A stretch of DNA of 43,311 nucleotides from Blumeriella jaapii. Lineage: Eukaryota; Ascomycota; Leotiomycetes; Helotiales; Drepanopezizaceae. The stretch lies in the NCBI GenBank assembly GCA_009599575.1, contig VWND01000020.1, positions 1 to 43,311 of the forward strand, read 5' to 3'. Made by a program: the position numbers and the translations under genes. The stretch's first letter is position 1. Each line of letters begins with the position of its first letter. Of this stretch, positions 20,141 to 31,395 are shown piece by piece. Below the pieces are notes generated by a model. It made no database searches. It was not told where the DNA came from and saw only the letters and a program-made list of their open reading frames with translations.

Positions 20141-21632
20141 GTTTTGCTTAGGCTTGGGCGTTTCTTCGATTAGCGGAAAAGCTTTCGATTTCCTCGTATG
20201 CGTTTTGAAAGTCGTTTGGAAAAAGGTTTTCGTTTTTATTATTATTATTAAAAGGCGAATTTTCGGCCGGTTCGATCTCGTTTATATTTACCAGCCTGGA
20301 AAGGCTTTTGGATGGAACCGAAAATCGGTCCGTAAAAGGTCGTGCAAATTGGCCTCGAATCTTCTGGTATGAAATAAAAAACGAGCGTTGTCGTTGATTC
20401 GATCGAAAAGGAAAAACGCTAAGGGGGGCGTTTTGGCGTAAAGAAGAGGAAGAATAAAGGGCTGAAAAGGAGCCTGTGAAGCATTTGAACGACTTTCGTA
20501 CGTACGATTTGATTCGTAGTACGCTTTGGTTAAAAATTTATCATTTTGATGAATAATAGATTTGGTTGAAAAGCGATTCGCGTATAAAGTTCGTTTAGCC
20601 AACTGATTTTGTTTTTTTTAACGGACGGCGGTAAGCTAATCTTTAAAGGTCGTTATACGCGTTTATTTCAAATGCAGTTTTTTTCGTAAACGCTTTGGTA
20701 TTTTATCGCGAAAAGCGTTTCGAAGCTGTTTGTCAATTCGTATTTAGGCGTTCGCTACGAAAATGGAAAATCGCAGATAAAATCGCTAAAAGTCGTCGTG
20801 CGTATTTATTGCAAGCATTTTGAATTTGTTTTCCGTTTTTTAAACGTTTGAAAAATCGGCCAGAAAATCGGCGACCTTTTTTATTAATTTTTCGGAAGAT
20901 ATAGGATCGGAACGGTCTAAAATACGCGGGGTCAGAAACTCTTTTGCTACGCTTTCGGTTTGATCGAGTATATAATTTTTGCGAAATCGATCGCTAACGA
21001 AATAATCGTGGTAAAATTCGAAATTGTCGAAAATTTTAATTTTTTAATGGCGTGCTTTGTAATTTTTATTATTATTTAGCTTAAACTCAAAGTTCGGAAC
21101 GCGCTTTATACGAGCTAATCGAGAATCAGCAAATAAATAGAAATTATAACGTTTAAAAAGCGCGCTAAGGTTTTGGCCGTTAAAGGGAAATTTAAAAAAA
21201 GTTCGCGAAAAGCGTGGAAATTGATTTGCAGCGTTTGTTGATTGAAATAAAACGTTGCGAGAAAGGAGAAGCAGCAGATTCGCGATTGGCAGAAGCATAT
21301 TCGATAGATTTTATTAAACGCTTTGATTAAAAGGTTTATCGCAATCGCATAGCTTTCAGAAGTTGTCGTTTACGCTTTTGCGCTTTTTTCAATTGATTTT
21401 GCAAAAGTTTTAACTGAACGCTTTCAGCGCTAGGCTGGAAGGTGGCAGGCGAAATGGTTAACGCTTTGTTTTTTCTTTTGTTTTTTTTTTTTCGGAAGGA
21501 GGATTGTTTTTCAGAAGAAAAAGCTTTTGGGAAAAGTTGTTTTTTCGCTGATTGAAAGAAGAAGGGAAATTGAAATATAATAGCAGAAGCTGAAAAGCTT
21601 TGCTAAAGGAGGGATCGTTGAACAGGAGCCAT
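20140..21632 (-). pseudogene. gag remnant of element C
   Basis: RIP-mutated copy of the A/B gag. Surviving frames (20602-20288 and 21298-21044) match gag segments, for example DSRLARIKRVPNFEFKLNN. Start ATG aligns at 21632-21630. Local gaps of 1-2 bases relative to A occur near 20440 and 21262. Confidence 0.85.
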
Positions 21633-21755
21633 TTTTCGCGAAGTGCGGAAATAAGCTTTTTTACGACCGGTCGATCATTTTGGTGTGATTCGTAAGAAAT
21701 TCGAAAGAAAAAATAATTTACGCCGTCGCTAGCGTAAAAAAAAAGTTGTTAATAA

Positions 21756-22049
21756 TATAACGATTTAATTAATCGGAGAGCTGGGAGATTAGTTAATTAA
21801 TCGCCGTGTTCATATGGTATAAAACGAGCTTTTGGTTTTGTAATAAAAATATTCATTTAGAATTAATAATTGCAAAAGGCAGAGGTTGCTAAGGAAAAAA
21901 AGCTTTATATATATAATAGTTTCTATAGTTGATAGGGAGACCCATCAGAAGACCAGAAAGCTTGCAGCTATACGTAGTTGCTGGGAAGCTTGCAGCTATA
22001 CGTAGTTGCTGGGGTGACACGAGAGGTGGCAACAGAGTGAATCATCACA
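21756..22049 (-). repeat. LTR of element C (5' LTR in element orientation)
   Basis: 294 bp with the same 28-bp tandem duplication as the partner LTR (copies end near 21980 and 22011). Its right third is almost unmutated while its left two thirds are mutated. Confidence 0.85.
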
Positions 22050-22054
22050 CTCGC
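22050..22054. repeat. Right target-site duplication of gypsy C
   Basis: CTCGC, after which LINE sequence resumes. Confidence 0.75.
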
Positions 22055-22499
22055 AAGCGCAAAGCTTTCTACGCTGAAGCGGCTGTTATAGCCCACGAAA
22101 ATACGAGCATCGTAATTAATTCTTTCGCTTTCTTTTGCTCGTCGTTTTAAGAATCGGCGGACTTCGGCGGAGCGGCTATTCCAGGCCTATTTACCCCTTT
22201 TTCGCAAGCCTTTTTTCAGGCCATTTCGTTTAAAAACAAAACCTTTAGACCGACTAAGCCTCGCTTTTTGCGACGGGCTGCGTCCAGCCCGATTTATAAT
22301 AAAATCGAATTTTCGCAACAGTTCGATATCGACGACGAAATAAACGTATGCGTTTCCGAACTTCGATATTAAAACATAAATAACGCATACGCAACCGCGG
22401 CCGTAGCCGCGATCGATATAAATCCGATACGCTTATCGTAACGTAAGCAAACGTAGGCAAATAATATTTTATTTATATTATTATTTTCGAATTATACTT

Positions 22500-25400
22500 T
22501 TCTAAACAAATTAACGTTATTTGCATACAAAAACCTGCTATTTATTTTAATACTATTATTCAAAACCATTTAAAATACGATTTTTACGCCCTAGTACCGA
22601 TTTGAGGCATCGGAAATAAAAAAAAGCGCGAGGCCCAGCGTTTTCGAATGCTAACGTATATTCGAAAAAACAAAAATATAATTACGAAACAGCAACAATT
22701 TATTTCGCGCGATTTATTATAAATCGTGGTTAATAACAGGCTTATTTTTAACGTATACCGCCAGCCTACCATTTATGAAATTATCGATTATATCAAAAAC
22801 CTAGTTCCTTTAAAAAACTGTTTAATAAAAAGCGATTTCAACGTCAGCTACGATATATTCGATTCGGGCGTCGCTTTTAGCCATAACGGACCCGCTATCG
22901 TAAAATAAGCTTCCGAAAACGGTATAAATTTTATCGGAAACTCAAAAGTAGCGATATATCGTTTAAATAATATTTTCGATTTGATTTTCTTTAATTTATT
23001 TTTCGCCAAAACGATTGTTCGAAGCAATTTTTACTTTATTTCCGATTATTAAACTTAAATTATTACGATTAAAAAAAAAAAACGGATTTTTTTAAAGCAA
23101 ATATATTATAAAATCCCGAATTCAGCATTTCCGACCTTTTCGGCGCTTATGCATACGAAAATCGCTCGCTTACCTAATTTTAAAACGCTGATTACGCTAA
23201 AGCAAATAAATATTTATATAATATAATTCGCAGCAATAATAAACTCGGCCATTTAAACAGCCGGGAAAAAAAACATAAAACAAAGCTACGGTGTTTATTA
23301 GTAAACGCCGAAATGCAAAACCGCGCACCGAGCGTATAAGTTTTTTAATATTGCTAATAACCCGATCGTATCGTTCGAATATCGGAATTTCAAAACAGCC
23401 GTAATCAAAACCAAGCAAAACTATTGATATAATCGAATTAACGGATATAAATCGGACAAAAACCTTTATTTACTAATTAGCTAGCATAAGTTTATTACAA
23501 ACCTTAAATCGCCACTTTTCGAAATCAACGGCCGATTAATCGAAAGTTCGAAAAAAAAAGCTGAAGCGTTGTATACGAAAATGCTCCAACGGTTTAATAC
23601 GGCGGACGATCTGCCCGACGACTTTTTTTTTAAAAAATAACGACCGAAAACAAACTTTTTTTTAAAACCAAACTATTTTTTTAAAAAAGATCGAGCGTTT
23701 TATTATTAAAATATTCAGCATATCGCCGAGCGTCGACCGCGTTACGGTTCGGCTATTTAAAGCTTACTAAAAACATATTAAATATATTTATATACGGCAT
23801 TTTTAATAAATACCTCGCTTTTAGCCACTTTCCGCAGCTATAAAAGCTGACGGAAATAGCGATAATACCCAAAGTAAGCAAGCAAAAGCAAATATATTCG
23901 GTGCGATTTTGGCGGGCCGATTGCTTTGCTATTTTGTGTTTTCAAAAGCTTCGAACGAATTATAGCGAAAAAACTGGCCTGAACAGCTTTTATCCACGGC
24001 ATTTTTAATTCGCAATACGGTGGCGCGCTTTCTAAGCGCTTAGAAATAAATCTGATAGCTTCGTTTATATACGACGTAAAGCGAGTATTATCAGCGGGCA
24101 AAAAAATTATTATAATTACGATAAACGTTTAAAAAACGTTCAACGCTTTTCTGATGCGAAAATTGCTTTAACGAATGATTTCGCAAAACTGGCCCAAACC
24201 ATTTCTAAAGCTAATACAAAAGTTTTTTTCCGATCGCAAAATGCGTATAAAACTGGAACAAGCTATTATACAATTTTATAACGTTAAATATAAAACTTTT
24301 TAAAACTCGCTTTTTTCGCTAGTTTTTATATATGCTTTTATTTCGCAAAACTAATAACATAAAACTCGGAACTTCGATTCGGATACGCTAATAATATCTG
24401 CTTTTATCGGATATTTAATTCGCTGAATACGAACGTGTAATTATTATCCGAAAACGTCAAATCGATTTTGCAATAAAGCAACGATAATAAAGTTTTTTTT
24501 TTTACGCCAGAAAAAAACAGAAAATAATTTATATTATTAAAAAAAAATACGATTACGCTTTTTTTCTGCGTTATCGACGAAAATAATACGATCGAACCAA
24601 TTACGATTTCGAAAAAGCGAAAAAAAACAGCCGGCCCTACGATAGCTAAAAGTTTGGTTTAATCGCAAACTGTCGTTTAAAAAACACGTATCTGAACGGG
24701 CTATTAAAATTCGAAAGCTCGCTTTTCATATACAAAAGCTAGCGAAAACGACACGGGACCCTCCGGCTTATTTATTTCGAAAAGCTATAATCATTTGCGT
24801 TTTCCCGTCCATTTTTATACGAAGCAAAAGCGTGGTATAATAATCGCATTAAAACGGTCCGAAACAAAAAAGTTAGCACAAAAATAAGCTGGCATTTAAA
24901 TATAATAGAAAACACAATTACGCTGGCCGCCAAAAGCGTTTTGCTAATATAAAAAACCATTCCGAATATTATATTTTTTCGAAACGCAAACTTTTTATTA
25001 GCGAAAGCGACTTTGGAAAAAACCAAATTAAAATTCGCGCTACGCTTACGAACAATAAATAAAAGTTATTTTTTAATTAAACGAATGCTTTTATTAATAA
25101 TTATTCGAAGCCGCGGCAAAAGCATTCGATAAGCTGCAAAAACGAAAATCGAGCGCGCGGCGATTTGGTTTTCGCTAATTCTCCGATTCTAACTCCGACC
25201 ATTTTATTTTTCTCCTGGGTGCCGGACGGATCCTATTTTAAAAATAAACAAAAAAAAAGCCGCGAAAGCTTTTAATAAATAATAAAACAAACTGCCCCCC
25301 GATAATATTACGATTTTTTTTAATAATACGAAACAATACTTAAATAAAAACAAATTAATTAGCTACGGCTATATAATTTACCAAAATAAAAAAATAATCG

Positions 25401-26150
25401 GCTCGGGCTATAAAACGATTAATACGAAGTCCCACGTTTTCGACGCGGAAATAATAAAAGCCCGCACAAAACTGGCCAAAACATTACGCGCGCAGCTTGC
25501 TTATACATACGGCCGTATTTGGCTTTGCATCGATTCGATTTCGATGATTTAATATATACGAAAAAAACGCGTTATCGATATTATAATAAGCGTTTTACGA
25601 AATACAAAATATAATATTTATATACGACGTCGGAATCCGGTGGGCCTCAGAATATATAAGCATAATTAGCAATAAAACAGCGGACAAATTCGCTATTTAT
25701 AAAAGCAGTCAGCCCTGGGACCCGAGCATGCTTTCCGAACCGACGATTTGTGAAATACGTTTTTATTACAAAACGATAAAAAACGACGCCAAAATTAAAT
25801 AATAATTTAAATACAAAAACTTTTTTTTTCGAAACTATCAGCGATAGCAATTCGAATACCGCATTAAAAACCCCCCAAAATTGCACTTATCTCGCCCGGT
25901 GTTTTATCGACTTTTGGCGCTTCGCTTTTTTATACGGCGATTTCCATTAATATTATACCAAATTCAAATACGCAAACGCGAATCTGAAATGCTTTTGCGG
26001 CAAACGCAAAGCTTTATTGCATATCGTAAAATATAAAAAGTCCCGAAAACGATTCCGTTACTAGCCGCTGAAGCCGGATCATCCATCCATTTCGAATATC
26101 GAAGCATTGCGATATTTTAAAAAGCTGAACGCGAAGCAATTCGCGAAACT
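22500..26150 (+). pseudogene. LINE ORF2 (endonuclease, reverse transcriptase, RNase H), RIP-degraded
   Basis: The plus strand keeps the order of a LINE ORF2 despite many stops. An endonuclease segment at 22730-23050 has NVYRQPTIYEI, SDFNVSYDIFDSG (22831) and IISDY-like SDH remnants. Reverse transcriptase at 23900-24500 has FGGPIALLF, RIIAKKLA, FNSQYGGALSKRLEINL (24005) and MRKLL. A following thumb region has PEKNRK, RPYDS and LNIIENTITLAAKS (about 24900). RNase H at 25310-25700 has YGYIIYQN, HVFDAEIIKARTKLA and SNKTADKFA (about 25660). The terminal module near 25890-26030 has RRFPLILYQI-like text and a C-C-H cluster (FCGK...HIVKY). Presence of RNase H and this order fit Tad/I-type fungal LINEs. 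RIP has rendered it non-coding. Confidence 0.7.
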
Positions 26151-26621
26151 TTTTTATACTATTAAGTTTTACTTTTTTTACCTGCCTTAAGTAAACTTTG
26201 GGACAGCGTATTGCCGTTCTAAAAGAAATATTTCTGACATTATATTACTAACGTTTAAAAATTTAAATTGAAAAGTTTTGAATTTCTCGCGCTTTTGCTT
26301 TGTTTTATATAATTTCGCCGATTAGCTTAACCATTAATTATACGACTAACAAAAATATTCAGCGTTTTTTGCGTTTTAATTTTATTCGAAATTTATTTTA
26401 CGAACACAATAGAAAACCATCCCGCCTATAAAAAAAGGGCTCAAATGGCGGACCTTTTGTTATATATTTCTTTTATATAACTGCTTTTTCGAAAGTCTCT
26501 TCTTATATGTAAAAATCCTTAGCTTAGCACGTTTCCAATGCCCTGCGGAAGGCTTAAGGTAGCGCAGTTTCACTGCCCCCTCCAGACGTTAAACAATATC
26601 ATTATCATCATCATCATCACC

Positions 26622-26632
26622 CCCCCCGGTCC
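26622..26632. repeat. Right target-site duplication of the LINE
   Basis: CCCCCCGGTCC, following the (ATC)n tail; partner at 7498-7508. Confidence 0.7.
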
Positions 26633-26770
26633 TAGAACCCAATTGGCCACTTAAAATAACATTGGTAACTACAAGACGGAGTATAATAACACTTATGGCT
26701 AAATGATTGAGCGATTTCTCATTTGTGACTAAGTTATAAGTGACACAAGATCTATACACCAAGAAAGGTA
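26633..26770. other. Short spacer between the LINE and gypsy B
   Basis: This is original host sequence between two insertions. It contains an imperfect hairpin whose outer arms are CACTTAT (26690-26696) and ATAAGTG (26736-26742), with further partial pairing inside. No gene. Confidence 0.5.
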
Positions 26771-26775
26771 GAATT
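26771..26775. repeat. Left target-site duplication of gypsy B
   Basis: GAATT, repeated at 33187-33191. Confidence 0.9.
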
Positions 26776-27041
26776 TGTGACGATCTAATCGGTCGGAGGG
26801 CTGGGAGATCAGTCAACTGGTCGCCGTGTTCACATGGTATGAAACGAGCCTTTGGTTCTGTAACAAAGATATTCACTTAGAATCAACAACTGCAGAAGGC
26901 AGAGGTTGCTAAGGGGAGAGAGCCTTATATACATGATAGTCTCCACAGTTGATGGGGAGACCCACCAGGAGACCAGGGAGCTTGCAGCTATACGTAGTTG
27001 CTGGGGTGACACGAGAGGTGGCAACAGAGTGAATCGTCACA
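26776..27041 (-). repeat. 3' LTR of element B
   Basis: 266 bp, reverse complement of the A LTR. The polypurine tract (as CTACCCCCCCG) follows at 27042. Confidence 0.95.
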
Positions 27042-30000
27042 CTACCCCCCCGTCCGAAAAAAGCGCGCCCTCGAGCTTTTATCCATTGGTACGTCACTAT
27101 CCAAGTGATCGTACGAGTCCAAACCTTCGGAATATGCCTTCAGCCAGTCTACAAGTTTTGCAGGAGGACCGGGGAGCTCCTTATGCGCCAAATGAAAGTC
27201 GCGCACTTTCAGGGGAGCGTACATAAAGTCAGACGCGGGGTACCACGTGAGATCTTCATCTAAGCCTACCCAAGAAGCTCTGTACTGAAGGGTCTTCCGC
27301 TGCATTCGACAGGCGATCAGTTTTTCGACTTCGTATTCAAGCTCACCAGTTATATTGATAGGTTCAGGGGCTGGGTTAACCTGACCTGGGAGCGCGTCGT
27401 CAGCTGCTTTACGCAGTCGACTAGCGTGAAAAACTGGGTGTACGTTCATAGTACTAGGAAGGTCTAGCTTGAAAGCGTTGTCGAAAATTTTGGCTACAAC
27501 CTTGAAAGGGGCCGTTTGTAGGGTTGTCGAGCTTGCGGGAGGGCCGGGAGGTCGGAAATGGGCGCATATCGAGCCATACGTAGTCGCCAACGTCAAAATC
27601 GTTCGCGCGGCGAGACCTATTCGCACTCCTTTTCATCTTGTCGTGGGCTTGTTGGAGGTGCGATTTGGCGAGGTTCCAGGCGTCGTAGTGGCGGCGAGCG
27701 TACGCACGAGCTTCGTCTGCGTTTAGCTTGTGTGAGGGGTTGGGGGAGGGGGAAGTATCGAGCTTCCAGTTCCAATTGGTGTGGGGAGTGTAACCGTGTA
27801 CAACTTCAAAGGGTGAAAGGCCACCTAGACTCTCGTGAGGGAGGACCATTTGGGCGAAATCCATCATTGGGAGAAATTCGCTCCAATCGTCTTGATAGAA
27901 GTTCACGAAGGGTCGAAGGCGTTTTTGCAGGTATTGGTTGTAAATTTCGGTCTGACCGTCGGTTTCAGGGTGAGCGGCTGTCGAAAGCTTCAGTTGCGTA
28001 CCGAGTATTTTGTTCAATTCAGACCAGAAGGTAGACCAATACTGGGGGCCACGATCGCTAATGATACTCTTTGGAGGGCCAAAATACCTGTACACGTGGA
28101 ATATATACAGTTTGGCGAGGCCTCGAGCGTCGATATTCTTGTGGCAGGGGATCGAAATGGCCTGCTTGGAAAAGCGATCTATCACTACGAACACGTTATC
28201 GTAACCGTGTTTGTCTTTGTTGAAGCTGCAAAAGTCCATTGTAACGTGCTCCCAAGGGTGGTCAGGAACAGGAAGAGGCTGAAGGAGGCCGGGGCGCTTA
28301 TCTCTTGGAACAGAACTCCTTCGACAAGCGTGGCAGTTGCGACAGTATTGTTTTACGAAGGCTGTCATACCTCGCCAATAGTATTGGTCCGAGAGCAATT
28401 GCGTAGTCTTGCGAGCGCTGGGGTGAGCGGTGGAGATCTGGTCGTGCACTTCTCGTACAAGGGCCAGACGAAGGTGATCGACGTCTGGTACTATCAGGCG
28501 ACCGTGATATAGCAGCAGGTCGCGTTCAAGTGTATACGGAGTGTTGTTGTCGTTCCCCCTCGTAGCGTCTCGTACAGCTTCCTTTCGGAGGGCCATCAGG
28601 CTGCTAGCTGTGCGATTAGCGCGTGGAGAAGCTGGTCAACGACACGGAGTGCGGGTGAGAGATCAGCTATTTCAACGATAGAAACAGCTGTTTCGGAGGC
28701 CGTGGGCGGTCGAAGTTCTTCAGTCAAAAGGCGGTGATCGATCTGATCGGCTCGAAGGAGTGTTTGCAGGCGCTGGGTGCGTTTAAGGGAGTTTTGGCGG
28801 TCGAGTTCGCTCGTACGACGTGTCAGTGCGTCAGCCAGAGGGTTGTGTTTACCTGGTCTGTACGTAATGAGGAAGTTGTAGTCGGCGAGGAGTTCGGCCC
28901 AGCGTGCTTGTCGAGCGTTCAAGGGTTTGGAGGTCATAAAGTACTCCAAGGCCTTGTGATCAGTGATTATTTTGATCTGATGAACTGAGCCAGCCAGTTC
29001 AGCACGAAAGTTGCCTAGAGATCTCACGATTGCGAGCATCTCTTTGTCGTGTACGACGTAGTTTAGCTCTGCGGGGGCCATGGTTTTGCTGAAGTAGGCG
29101 ACTGGGAGCCAGTCGTCGCCATGGAGTTGCGAAAGCACAGAAGCTACTACGCCGTCGGAAGCGTCAGTCTCCAACATGCAGGGAAGGTCTTGCCTGTAAT
29201 GTTGTAGAACTGGTGCAGTAGTAAGGGCTAGTGTAAGGAGGTCGAAACTCTCCTGACACTCAGAAGTGAAATTGAAAGGAACGTTAGCCTTGGTCAAATG
29301 GACCAGAGGCTTTGCAATTATACCGTAGTCTCGAATGAAACGTCGGTAGAAGTTACAAAAACCAAGGAAGCTCTGTACACCTTTTACAGTAGTAGGAGGC
29401 TTCCAGTGGGCGACCACGGAGACTTTCTCTGGATCTACCTCTAGGCCTTCAGTCGAGATGATGAAGCCTAGGTAACGGGTCCGTGTAACGTTGAATTCAG
29501 ACTTCCGAATATCGGCCTGTAATCCAGCGTCAGCGAGCCTTTGGAGCACCTTGCGAACGTGTGTGGCGTGTTCCAAAGGGTCGGACGAGTAGATGAGAAT
29601 GTCATCCAGGTATGCAGTGCAGAAATCGTCCAAATAGTCGAAGAGAACGTCGTTCATGTAGCGTTGGTAAGTTGCGGGTCCATTAGTGAGGCCAAAAGGT
29701 AGCACCTTGCACTTATAGGCGCCGTAACGCGTACGAAACGTCGTCAGTTCTTCACTGGCGGGGTCCATTCGAATTCTGTGAAAGGCTTGACGAATATCGA
29801 GCTTCGTAAAGATTCGCGCTCCCGAGAGACGAGCAAGGGTCTCATCGATGAGGGGGAGGGGGTAGCGATCCTTACGAGTAACATTATTGAGGGCTCGATA
29901 GTCGATACAGAAACGCAGTGAACCGTCGGGTTTTTTAGCGAAAAGCACTGGAGCAGCGAAGGGAGCGGTGGAAGGTTCGATGAAACCTTTGTCAAGGTTG

Positions 30001-31395
30001 TCTTGCAGGTAGGTCTTGACAATCTCGAGCTCTGGAATCGACATCTTGTACAAAGGAGTGTATTTCAGCTCTTTCTCACTTACAGTGAGCTCGATCTTGT
30101 GGTCGTAGGGCCGGTGAGGGGCTAGCTCGTTACTGGCGGCCTTAGAAAAACACGTGTTCGAGGTCTTTGTACTCCGGGGGAAGAGATTCGAGGGAAGGTT
30201 CATTCGAAGTTAGCTCTGCTAAGCTGGTTGAAAGGGTCGAAATCGATATTTCATTGGTCCTGAAACGTTCGAAAAGACTGTGAGATTGGGTCTTGAGGGA
30301 AGTGTTGTACGTAAGGTCGTCTAGTATTCTGTCGATCTCATACAGGGAGGTTGAAAACACTTCAACTGCTTCCTTTCTGGAGATCAGCTTGAAAGCGTGT
30401 GCAGTGATCTGGCAGATGGAGATTGGGTAAGCAGTAGGTTGAGGGACTCGTCTTCGAACTGGTCGTTTGGGAGGTTCAGGAGGTGGCTTGTCTGAACTAT
30501 CGATTATATTAAGCTGAAAGGCCATCGCGGCGAGGGCCTTCTTTCGGTCTTTGGTGTAACTGTTCTTCGTAGAACGAGGAAGCTGTTCTGACGAAGGGAG
30601 AAGAGAAGGAGAAGAAATAATAGAAGGGGGATCGGCAGCCTGGGAAGGTGGTGTAATTTCTTGTATTATCCCACTGGCGTCGCCATCGAAATTGGCACCG
30701 CGAGTGAAATTCGACCTTTTCGCGCTCCGCACAGCGTCGTAGGTCTGCCACAATTGGTCAAGGTTCTTGTCACGTCTCACAGCGTCGTTTTGGTGGCGAG
30801 ATTGAATCTTTCGGGGGTGCAAATGAGAGACTTCAATACAACGAGCGTAAGAGGCTGTGGGAGGGTAAGACTTCGGCCAATGAAGCTTGCGTTTATTACA
30901 GTCTAGTAGAACTTGGTGTTCGGCCAGCCAAGCTCTTCCTAAAATCACACCATGATTTCCGAGGTTGGTGATCAAGAAAGGAGTAAACGATTGTATTCGA
31001 TTGTCAACAATAAGGTTGAGAAGCGTAAAATGTGTAATTGAATGGCCACGAGCTCCATTATACCCTTTTACAGGAAAAGGAGCCGGGAGAGGTTGAATCA
31101 AAGGTTTTAAAAAGAAGGAAAGGGACTTGATCAGCGCCGAATCGATCAACGCATAACCGTTCGCTCCAGAGTCGGCGAGCGCCTTCACCTTGTACGAAAG
31201 GCCACTCTTGGTGAGTGTAACGGGGATTGTCAGTGAGTCGCCACCAAGAAGCTTTCGAACGTCAAGGTAACGCATATCGCGCAACACGCCCAAGAAGGAG
31301 GCTTTGCTTAGGCCTGGGCGTTTCCCCGACTGGCGGGAGAGCCTTCGACTTCCTCGTGTGCGTCTTGGAAGTCGTCTGGAGGGGGGTTTTCGTCT
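27042..31395 (-). CDS. pol: Pol polyprotein of gypsy element B, frameshifted
   Basis: Same domain order as A: protease DSGANG near 31170, reverse transcriptase YLDD at 29601-29612, RNase H, integrase and chromodomain, ending at the stop beside the LTR (27042-27044). Three insertions absent from A and C break it: one extra T near 30148 (frame lost after EYKDLEHVF), a duplicated GC near 28621 (lost after VDQLLHA, before the integrase) and one extra C near 27509 (lost after NPTNGPF, before the chromodomain). The reverse-transcriptase/RNase H block (30203-28596) is one open frame of 535 codons. As written the copy cannot make a full polyprotein. Confidence 0.95.

Larger units (their letters stand above)
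9171..22049 (-). mobile_element. Ty3/gypsy chromovirus, element C: RIP-mutated, interrupted by element A
   Basis: A complete but mutated copy of the same family as A and B, on the minus strand. It has two 294-bp LTRs (9171-9464 and 21756-22049) and a CTCGC target duplication. Element A with one duplicated target (13104-19521) interrupts it. Without that interruption it measures 6,461 bp, close to what is expected for the 6,405-bp family length plus a 28-bp tandem duplication in each LTR. Changes relative to B are overwhelmingly G-to-A and C-to-T, with a few 1-2 base gaps in gag. Its reverse-transcriptase YLDD box has become YLNN (12025-12036), so it cannot be autonomous. Confidence 0.9.
7509..26621 (+). 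mobile_element. Tad-like LINE retrotransposon, RIP-mutated, split by gypsy elements
   Basis: A non-LTR element on the plus strand, heavily changed by C-to-T/G-to-A mutation and full of stops. It is bounded by an 11-bp direct duplication (CCCCCCGGTCC at 7498-7508 and 26622-26632) and ends in an (ATC)n tail, as LINEs without poly(A) often do. Gypsy C plus its duplicated target (9171-22054) interrupts it. Removing those leaves about 6.2 kb, a normal size for a two-ORF LINE. ORF1 remnants (cysteine knuckles) lie left of the interruption. ORF2 remnants (endonuclease, reverse transcriptase, RNase H, terminal zinc finger) lie right of it. A 5'-truncated relative lies at about 34,735-35,035. It is the oldest insertion in the nest and inert. 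Confidence 0.8.

Noticed and set aside
23838..24101. 87-codon minus-strand frame in the LINE
   Set aside because: The plus strand here encodes the LINE reverse transcriptase fragment with GGPIALLF and QYGGALSKR; the minus frame is a shadow.
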